NCBI GenBank assembly: GCA_035715725.1
Contig: DASTKT010000230.1
Location: forward strand, 1 to 11,130
Reading direction: 5' to 3'
DNA length: 11,130 nucleotides
Source: JADGGV01 sp035715725
GTDB lineage: Bacteria; Gemmatimonadota; Gemmatimonadetes; Longimicrobiales; RSA9
Shown here: piece by piece, positions 6,415 to 11,130 of the stretch
Layout: each line of letters opens with the position of its first letter
Position numbering within the stretch: the first letter of the stretch is position 1
Position numbers and translations under genes: made by a program
The notes under the pieces: model-generated
Told to the model about the DNA's origin: nothing
The model's database searches: none
Seen by the model: the letters and a program-made list of their open reading frames with translations, nothing else

Positions 6415-6816
6415 GTGCGGGTGACGAGACGGGTTGTGGCGGCGGCCCTCGTGGTGGGGCTGGGGCTGGGAGGATGCGCCGGGGCGGCGGGCGCCGGCGT
6501 GGCCGAGGATGCGCTCGCGGCGAGTCAGGCCGGGGTGGTGCGGGTTCGGGTGGAGAATCACAACTGGCTGGACGTCAACGTCTACGCGGTCCACAACGGC
6601 ACGCGGTATCGGCTCGGGACGGTGACGAGCATGACCGGCCACACGTTCCAGCTGCCGATCTCGATGCTGGCGCAGACCGGCGAGTTCCGGCTGCTGGTCG
6701 ACCCGATCGGCTCGAGCGAGGTCTTCCTCACGGAGCCGCTGCTGGTCTCGCCCGGGCAGCAGATCGACTGGAGCGTCGAGAACCACCTGGCGCTGTCGAG
6801 CTACCGGATCTTCTGA
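6415..6816 (+). CDS. Small putative lipoprotein of unknown function
   Basis: The 133-residue product has a lipoprotein signal peptide: basic start (RVTRR), hydrophobic core (VVAAALVVGLGL) and lipobox LGGC, so Cys21 would be lipid-modified after cleavage by signal peptidase II. The mature part (about 40-133) is probably one all-beta domain of alternating hydrophobic residues, for example VVRVRVENHNWLDVNVYAV at 41-59, FRLLVDPIG at 91-99 and VSPGQQIDWSVENH at 111-124. VENH occurs twice, at 46-49 and 121-124, near the two ends of the domain. I do not recognise the family. The lack of Asp or Lys after Cys21 gives no clear sorting signal. Its reading frame stays open far upstream through the permease antisense strand, so automated calls may wrongly extend it. 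It is divergent from the permease gene and has its own terminator, so it is likely a single-gene unit. Confidence 0.85.
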   Translation: MRVTRRVVAAALVVGLGLGGCAGAAGAGVAEDALAASQAGVVRVRVENHNWLDVNVYAVHNGTRYRLGTVTSMTGHTFQLPISMLAQTGEFRLLVDPIGSSEVFLTEPLLVSPGQQIDWSVENHLALSSYRIF

Positions 6817-6892
6817 GGCGATCCCGCCCCGGGCACGGCGCGCGCCGCGCGCCTCCGCCCGTCGAGCGCCGTCGAACCCGATGGACGGGCAT

Positions 6893-6925
6893 GGCCGGCT
6901 TCCCCTTGACGGGGGGCCGGCCTTT
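6893..6925 (+). terminator. Intrinsic terminator between lipoprotein and aldehyde dehydrogenase genes
   Basis: GGCCGGCTTCCC (6893-6904) pairs with GGGGGGCCGGCC (6911-6922) as 12 pairs, two of them U-G, around a six-base loop, followed by TTT. It lies 77 bases past the lipoprotein stop and 47 bases before the next start codon, so it should separate the two transcripts. Confidence 0.75.
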
Positions 6926-6935
6926 GCGCAGCCTT

Positions 6936-6954
6936 GCCGGGGGCATGGCCCGGC
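6936..6954 (+). other. Small hairpin upstream of the aldehyde dehydrogenase ribosome site
   Basis: GCCGGG (6936-6941) pairs with CCCGGC (6949-6954) around GGCATGG. It ends eight bases before the GAGGTGAT ribosome site at 6963-6970. It is short and may be incidental. Confidence 0.3.
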
Positions 6955-6972
6955 GGCGGCTCGAGGTGATCG

Positions 6973-8448
6973 ATGTCGGACGTGATGATGGTGGGACCCG
7001 GGGCGGGCTCGGTGGCGGAGCCGCGCTCCGACGCCGAGCTGATCGTGCGTGCGCGCGAGCTGTTCGACCGCCAGCATCGCAACCGCCCAAACGTCCGCGC
7101 CCGCGGCGCGCGTGAGCGCATCGCGCGGCTCGAGGACCTGCGCGCCGCGATCCTCGCCCACCGGCCGGCGCTGCACCAGGCCATGGCGGCCGACCTCGGC
7201 AAGCCGTACGTCGAGGTCGAGGCCATCGAGATCCAGCCGGCGCTCCGCGAGATCGCGCACGCGGCCCGCCACCTCGCGCGCTGGATGCGCCCCCGCCGCG
7301 TCCCCCATCCGCTCCTCCTCGCCGGGAGTCGCAGCGAGATCCACTACGAGCCGAAGGGCGTGGTCCTCGTCCTCGGCGCGTGGAACTTCCCCTTCGGGCT
7401 CGTCGTCAACCCGCTCATCGCCGCCGTGGCCGCCGGCAACTGCGTGATCGCGCGGCCGTCGGAGAAGGCGCCGCGGACCGCGGCCGCGCTCGAGGCCCTC
7501 GTCGCGTCCGCGTTCCCCGAGGACGAGGCCGCGGTCGTCGGTGGCGGAGTGCCGGTGGCCGACGCACTGCTCGAGCTACCCTTCGACCACTTCTTCTTTA
7601 CCGGGAGCGGCGCGATCGGCCGGAAGGTCATGGTCGCCGCCGCGCGCCACCTCGCCGGCGTGACGCTCGAGCTCGGCGGCAAGTGCCCCGCCATCGTCGA
7701 CGAGACGGCGGATGTCGACCGCGCCGCCGACCGCATCGTCCGGGCGAAGTTCGCGAACGCCGGCCAGACCTGCATCGCGCCCGACTACGCCCTCGTGCAC
7801 GAGTCGCTGGCCCGCCGCTTCGTCGCGCGCGCCGTCGATACCGTGGCGCGCTTCTACGGCGCCTCCGAGGACGCGCGGCGCCGCTCCGCGGACTTCTGCC
7901 GCATCGTCGACGAGCACGCCGTGCTGCGCCTGGCCGCGCTCGTCGAGGCCGGCGTCGCCGCCGGCGCGCGCATCGAGATCGGCGGCCGCTCGGATCCGGC
8001 CGAGCGGTACTTCGCGCCGACCATCCTCTCCGGCGTGGCGCCCGATTCACCGCTGATGGAGGAGGAGATCTTCGGGCCCGTCCTCCCCGTGCGCACGTTC
8101 GCCTCGCTCGGCGATGCCATCGCCGAGGTCGACGCTCGTCCGCGGCCGCTCGGCCTCTACCTCTTCACGGGCAGCCGGCGCGCCGCGCGCGCCGTGCTCC
8201 AGCGGACCTCCGCCGGCGGCACCGTCGTGAACGAGGCGGCCATCCACTACTTCAACCCCGACCTCCCCTTCGGCGGCGTCGGCCCGAGCGGGTTCGGCTG
8301 CTATCACGGCTGGTTCGGCTTCCGCACGCTCTCCCACGAGCGCGCCGTCCTGCGCCAGGGCCGCGCCGGCCTCATCCCGCTCATCGACCCGCCCTACGGC
8401 CGCCGCGCGACCCGGCTCGTCGATCTGATGCGACGCATCATCCGCTGA
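6973..8448 (+). CDS. Class 3 (fatty/aryl) aldehyde dehydrogenase
   Basis: This 491-residue NAD(P)-dependent enzyme oxidises an aldehyde to a carboxylic acid. Conserved parts are in place: WNFP at 137-140 with oxyanion-hole Asn138; RPSEKAP at 161-167; the nucleotide-site motif FFFTGSGAIGRKVM at 207-220; catalytic-base Glu233 in LELGGK; nucleophile Cys267 in NAGQTC; EIFGP at 365-369; and LPFGGVGPSGFGCYHGWFGF at 431-450. The YHGWFGFRTLSH ending and the short length mark ALDH class 3, which includes fatty-aldehyde and coniferyl-aldehyde dehydrogenases. No C-terminal membrane anchor is seen, so it should be cytosolic. GAGGTGAT lies just before ATG 6973. The exact substrate cannot be read from sequence; long-chain or aromatic aldehydes are family-based guesses. 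It is convergent with the ferredoxin gene. Confidence 0.95.
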   Translation: MSDVMMVGPGAGSVAEPRSDAELIVRARELFDRQHRNRPNVRARGARERIARLEDLRAAILAHRPALHQAMAADLGKPYVEVEAIEIQPALREIAHAARHLARWMRPRRVPHPLLLAGSRSEIHYEPKGVVLVLGAWNFPFGLVVNPLIAAVAAGNCVIARPSEKAPRTAAALEALVASAFPEDEAAVVGGGVPVADALLELPFDHFFFTGSGAIGRKVMVAAARHLAGVTLELGGKCPAIVDETADVDRAADRIVRAKFANAGQTCIAPDYALVHESLARRFVARAVDTVARFYGASEDARRRSADFCRIVDEHAVLRLAALVEAGVAAGARIEIGGRSDPAERYFAPTILSGVAPDSPLMEEEIFGPVLPVRTFASLGDAIAEVDARPRPLGLYLFTGSRRAARAVLQRTSAGGTVVNEAAIHYFNPDLPFGGVGPSGFGCYHGWFGFRTLSHERAVLRQGRAGLIPLIDPPYGRRATRLVDLMRRIIR

Positions 8449-8449
8449 T

Positions 8450-8496
8450 CCCCGGGCCGACGGCTGCCCGGCGATCGCGCCGGGCGACGTCCGGGG
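8450..8496. terminator. Probable shared terminator between convergent genes
   Basis: A nested inverted repeat fills the gap between the convergent aldehyde dehydrogenase and ferredoxin genes. The inner stem is GCCCGGCG (8466-8473) with CGCCGGGC (8478-8485) around ATCG. The outer stem is CCCCGG (8450-8455) with CCGGGG (8491-8496). No U-tract is present, so it could act in both directions, weakly, or with Rho. Confidence 0.55.
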
Positions 8497-8550
8497 TCCC
8501 GATCCCGCCATGTCCTCGCCGGCCGCGGCCGGCTCGTCCCGCGCTCGGGT

Positions 8551-8793
8551 TCACACGAGCTGGCGGCCGTCCCCGTCGAACACCAGCAGCGCCTGCGCCG
8601 GGCAGACGTCGCACGCCAGGATCAGCGGCTCGCGCTCGATCTCGCCGATCGGCTCGCGGAACCGGCAGATGCCGTCCTCGTCCAGCTCGAAGACCTGCGG
8701 CGCCATGTCGATGCAGTCGCCGTAGGCAAGGCACGAGCGGCGGTCGATGCGCACGACCAGGTCTCCGATCCGGCGTTCGGCGAACGGCTCCAC
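8551..8793 (-). CDS. Small ferredoxin, probably 3Fe-4S type
   Basis: The 80-residue product is a single-cluster ferredoxin of the kind often partnered with cytochrome P450s or other oxidoreductases. The cluster motif is CLAYGDC at 21-27, followed by APQVFELDEDG (31-41) and DVCPAQAL (62-69). In a 4Fe-4S cluster the residue three after Cys21 would be Cys; here it is Tyr24, which points to a 3Fe-4S cluster held by Cys21, Cys27 and Cys64. Extra cysteines are Cys43 and Cys61. I start it at GTG 8793, because CAGGAG lies six bases upstream and the N-terminus then matches the family; the frame continues to an ATG at 8883, but that extension is Arg/Ala-rich and unlike ferredoxins. It is convergent with the aldehyde dehydrogenase and divergent from the DAK2-DegV gene. 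Its redox partner is not in the window. Confidence 0.9.
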   Translation of the reverse strand: MEPFAERRIGDLVVRIDRRSCLAYGDCIDMAPQVFELDEDGICRFREPIGEIEREPLILACDVCPAQALLVFDGDGRQLV

Positions 8794-8799
8794 GACCAA

Positions 8800-8805
8800 C
8801 TCCTG
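8800..8805 (-). promoter_or_regulatory. Shine-Dalgarno site deciding the ferredoxin start
   Basis: CAGGAG on the minus strand lies six bases before GTG 8793, the normal distance. It is inside the longer frame that begins at ATG 8883 and so argues for the short form. Confidence 0.75.
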
Positions 8806-8833
8806 ATTCGGGTTCGGCGAGAACGGACGCGAC

Positions 8834-8839
8834 AAGATA
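8834..8839 (-). promoter_or_regulatory. Possible -10 box for the ferredoxin gene
   Basis: TATCTT on the minus strand is an AT-rich island in GC-rich DNA about 40 bases before the chosen GTG start. Transcription from here would include the CAGGAG site but exclude the ATG at 8883. No good -35 box was found. Confidence 0.35.
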
Positions 8840-8941
8840 GCGGCGCCGGCTCCGGCGCGCTCCGCGAAACGCGCTCCGCGCACTCCGATCCGCGCCGAAT
8901 CGACCGCGCCGCGCGGCCCGCTCCTCCGCCTCCAGAGCCGA

Positions 8942-8970
8942 TTGTTGCCGGATGGGCGCCGCAGTATTTT
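8942..8970 (+). promoter_or_regulatory. Promoter placed for a leaderless DAK2-DegV mRNA
   Basis: TTGTTG (8942-8947) and TATTTT (8965-8970) are separated by 17 bases, the standard spacing. The ATG at 8978 begins seven bases after the -10 box, where transcription itself would start, and no ribosome site precedes it. This is the geometry of leaderless genes. Confidence 0.55.
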
Positions 8971-8977
8971 GCCGCGA

Positions 8978-10795
8978 ATGGGAATCCAATACGTGGACGG
9001 CCCGAGGCTGCGCCGGGCACTCGTCGCCGCGTGCGACTACGTGCGGGCTCAGCGTGCGGAGTTGAACCGCATCAACGTCTTCCCCGTGCCGGACGGCGAC
9101 ACGGGGACGAACCTCGCGCTCACCGTCGGCTCGATCGCCGACCGCCTCCGCGCCACCGACCGCGAGTCCGTGGGCGACGTGGCGCGCGACGTCGCGCAGG
9201 CCGCCGTGCTCGGCGCCCGCGGCAACTGCGGGATGATCCTTTCGCACTTCCTGCTGGGCTTCGCCGAGAGCGTCGGCGACCGCGAGCGGCTCAGCATCCC
9301 GGAGTTCGCCCGGGCGCTGCGCGACGCCGTCGAGCACGTCTACCGTGCGCTCGAGCGCCCCGTCGAGGGCACGATGGTCACGGTCATGCGCGAGACGGCC
9401 GAGGAGGCGGAGCACTTCCCGGATGGTGGCGATTTCGGCGAGCTCATCGAGGCGCTCCTCGAGCGCGCCCGCGACGCGCTCGCCCGCACGCCCGAGCTGC
9501 TCCCCGCGCTCAAGGCCGCGGGCGTCGTCGACGCGGGCGCCAAGGGCTTCGTGCACCTGCTCGAGGGCGTGGTCGAGTACATGAACGGCGACCCCTTCGT
9601 CGCCCTCGGCGGCGCGGTCGCGTTCGATCAGGTCGAGCCCGCCGCCGCGCGCGTCGCCGTCTCCGCGGCGACCGAGCGCTACCGCTTCTGCACCGAGGCG
9701 CTCGTCCGCGGCAGCGCGCTCCCCGAGCAGGCCGCCGTGCAGCAGCAGCTCCGTGGCCGCGGCGACTCGCTCATCGTCATCCGCACCGCCGACCTGCTCA
9801 AGGTCCACATCCACACCGACGAGCCGGAGGAGGTCTTCGGCTGGCTCCGCCGCCACGGCCAGCTCGTCGCGCACAAGGCCGAGGACATGGCGCTCCAGCA
9901 CCAGGCGATCGAGCGCTCGGCCGCGTCCCACGTCGACCTCGCGCGGCGCCCCATGGCGATCCTCACCGACAGCGCCTGCGACCTGCCGGCCGAGATCGTC
10001 GTCGCCCACGGCATCTCGGTCGTGCCGCTCACCCTCATCGTCGACGGCGAGGCGTACCGCGACGGCGTCGACATGAGCGCCGGCGACTTCGCCCGCCGCC
10101 TCGTCGCCGGCGCCCGCGGCTCGACCTCCCAGCCGCCGCCCGCCGCCTTCGTCGAAGGCTACGCCCGCGCCGCCGTCGAGGGTGAGCGCGTCCTCGGGGT
10201 CATCCTCGGATCGGCGCTCTCCGGCACGTTCCGGTCCGCGCAGGCGGCCACGCAGCGCTTCGACGCCGCCCCCGTCGATCTCGTCGACTCGCGCGCGGCC
10301 TCGCTGCTGCAAGGCCTGCTCACCCTGAAGGCCGCCGAGCTCGCCGAGCGAGGCGTCGAGCCCGCCGACATCGTCGCCGAGCTCGGCCGCGTGCGCGCCC
10401 GCTCCGGGCTCTTCTTCACCGTCGACGTCTTCGACTACCTCCTCGCCTCCGGCCGCGTCGGCCGCGGCCGCGTCCTCCTCGCCAACCTCCTCGACATCAA
10501 GCCGATCCTCGAGCTCGACGCCGAGGGCAGCGTCGCTCCCGTCGCCCGCGTCCGCGGCCGCGAGAACGTGCTCCCCCGCCTCCTCGACATCCTCGAGCGA
10601 CGCGTCCCCACGACCGCCCGCGCCGTCCGCTTCGGCATCATCCACGTCGCCGCCGAGGACATCGCCGAGCGCCTCGCCGCCGAGCTCCGCCGCCGCTACG
10701 GCGACCGCGACATCGTCACCGCCCCCGCCGGCCCCGTCCTCGCCACGCACGTCGGCCCCGGCGCCTGGGGCCTGGCGTATCTGCTCGAGGATTAG
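8978..10795 (+). CDS. DAK2 (FakA-like) kinase fused to DegV (FakB-like) fatty-acid-binding domain
   Basis: This 605-residue protein joins both halves of a fatty acid kinase, which turns fatty acids into acyl-phosphates for phospholipid synthesis. The DAK2 kinase domain is about 5-205: NVFPVPDGDTGTN at 33-45 with metal-binding Asp39 and Asp41, GARGNCGMILSHFL at 79-92 and VDAGAKGF at 184-191. A FakA middle-like domain is about 232-312, with KVHIHTDEPEEV at 275-286. From about 325 the DegV domain begins: ILTDSACDLP (328-337), STSQPPPAAF (382-391), GSALSGTFRSA (411-421), VDSRAAS (436-442), LDIKPIL (505-511) and GPVLATHVGPGAWGLAY (585-601). S. aureus FakA has about 550 residues, with a further C-terminal domain that contacts FakB; here the DegV part takes that place. 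ATG 8978 is preferred to an in-frame TTG at 8942, which overlaps a -35 box. Acyl chain preference is unknown. Confidence 0.93.
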   Translation: MGIQYVDGPRLRRALVAACDYVRAQRAELNRINVFPVPDGDTGTNLALTVGSIADRLRATDRESVGDVARDVAQAAVLGARGNCGMILSHFLLGFAESVGDRERLSIPEFARALRDAVEHVYRALERPVEGTMVTVMRETAEEAEHFPDGGDFGELIEALLERARDALARTPELLPALKAAGVVDAGAKGFVHLLEGVVEYMNGDPFVALGGAVAFDQVEPAAARVAVSAATERYRFCTEALVRGSALPEQAAVQQQLRGRGDSLIVIRTADLLKVHIHTDEPEEVFGWLRRHGQLVAHKAEDMALQHQAIERSAASHVDLARRPMAILTDSACDLPAEIVVAHGISVVPLTLIVDGEAYRDGVDMSAGDFARRLVAGARGSTSQPPPAAFVEGYARAAVEGERVLGVILGSALSGTFRSAQAATQRFDAAPVDLVDSRAASLLQGLLTLKAAELAERGVEPADIVAELGRVRARSGLFFTVDVFDYLLASGRVGRGRVLLANLLDIKPILELDAEGSVAPVARVRGRENVLPRLLDILERRVPTTARAVRFGIIHVAAEDIAERLAAELRRRYGDRDIVTAPAGPVLATHVGPGAWGLAYLLED

Positions 10796-11042
10796 CGGCG
10801 CCGTTCGGCGCCGCGCACGCTGGCGTTGTCGTCGCGCCTGCGGCGCGACGCACGCTCGCGTCGCTCGCTGTCGCGGCCCGTTGGGCCACGCACGCTGCGC
10901 TTCGCTCCGCCTGTCGCTTCGCCTGCGGCTCGCGCACGCTCGCGTTGCTCGCTGTCGCCGCCTTCGACGGCGCACGGTTCCCTATCGCCCGCCTGCGGCG
11001 AGCGCACGCCGTCTGCGCGGCTGTAGCGGCGCTGCGCGCCGC
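10795..11042. repeat. Array of about seven stem-loops with a conserved linker
   Basis: Starting on the last base of the DAK2-DegV stop codon, stem-loops recur every 31-44 bases. Perfect stems: GCGGCGCC/GGCGCCGC (10795-10814), GTCGCGCC/GGCGCGAC (10831-10849), GGCCC/GGGCC (10875-10887) and GCGGCGC/GCGCCGC (11026-11042). Weaker ones are centred near 10925, 10964 (CGCCG/CGGCG) and 10995 (7 of 8 pairs). Four of the loops are TGC. Most stems are followed by GCACGCT; the 25-base linkers at 10850-10874 and 10934-10958 differ at one base. Stem sequences differ between units while pairing is kept. Confidence 0.75.
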
Positions 11043-11130
11043 GGGGTGCGGGGCGGGCGGGACCGCGCCGTGACGCGCTCCTGCGGGGCGGCCCGCCCGG
11101 CGCCTTCCCCCGGGTCGCGCGGTGCCGCGG
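11043..11130. other. GC-rich right edge with no recognised feature
   Basis: Past the last stem-loop the sequence is plain GC-rich DNA with no ribosome site, start codon context or inverted repeat that I can support. The next gene presumably lies beyond the window. Confidence 0.5.

Noticed and set aside
3289..6816. A plus-strand open frame of about 1175 codons ending with the lipoprotein
   Set aside because: Nearly all of it is antisense to the permease gene and is Arg/His/Pro-rich with no domain pattern. Only the last 133 codons, after a ribosome site and signal peptide, look real.
641..8478. GCGATCGC octamers resembling the cyanobacterial HIP1 element
   Set aside because: I noticed only three copies (641-648, 669-676, 8471-8478), all inside terminator-like hairpins; that is not the genome-wide scatter of HIP1.
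8794..8883. Longer ferredoxin starting at ATG 8883
   Set aside because: It adds 30 residues unlike ferredoxins and would start upstream of the likely -10 box; GTG 8793 has a well-placed ribosome site.
8438..10975. A minus-strand open frame of about 845 codons across the DAK2-DegV gene
   Set aside because: It is antisense to a clear two-domain enzyme, is Asp/Glu/Gly/Arg-rich, and overlaps the ferredoxin in another frame. Long antisense frames are common at this GC content.
10795..11042. CRISPR array
   Set aside because: The repeating part is imperfect, the spacing varies from 31 to 44 bases, the variable parts are self-complementary, and no cas gene is nearby.

Overview
The window is very GC-rich DNA from a bacterium with an outer membrane. 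The best lineage guess is Gemmatimonadota or a close relative. The hints are an orphan ADOP-type FtsX/MacB permease with no ATPase, an OmpA-like barrel with a proline linker and an unfamiliar C-terminal module, and a one-chain DAK2+DegV protein. This placement is inference from gene style, not from a marker gene. Seven protein genes and one tRNA gene can be supported.

Layout, left to right. Positions 1-640 hold no gene; they carry three short degenerate tandem motifs. A secreted outer-membrane barrel protein (706-2139, minus) ends at a perfect 16-bp hairpin terminator (641-676). After about 400 bp of leader and spacer comes a G:U mismatch-specific uracil-DNA glycosylase, Mug (2537-3088, minus). 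Next is a complete selenocysteine tRNA gene (3230-3326, minus) with a UCA anticodon, an 8/5 acceptor/T-stem and a long variable arm, so the organism probably makes selenoproteins. Upstream of it lies an 812-residue ADOP permease (3442-5880, minus).

After a 534-bp divergent spacer, a small lipoprotein of unknown function (6415-6816, plus) ends in a terminator (6893-6925). A class 3 fatty/aryl-aldehyde dehydrogenase follows (6973-8448, plus). It is convergent with a small 3Fe-4S-type ferredoxin (8551-8793, minus). The ferredoxin is divergent from a 605-residue fusion of a FakA-like DAK2 kinase and a FakB-like DegV fatty-acid-binding domain (8978-10795, plus). That fusion gene appears to be read from a leaderless promoter. 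Immediately behind its stop codon, 10795-11042 holds about seven stem-loops separated by a conserved linker.

Functionally, the right half could be a small fatty-acid salvage neighbourhood: aldehyde to fatty acid (aldehyde dehydrogenase), then fatty acid to acyl-phosphate (FakA-FakB fusion), with a ferredoxin between. These genes are not one operon, so the link is a hypothesis. The most unusual items are the stem-loop array, the one-polypeptide fatty-acid kinase, the selenocysteine tRNA and the modular barrel protein. No CRISPR array, insertion sequence, phage gene or rRNA was seen.
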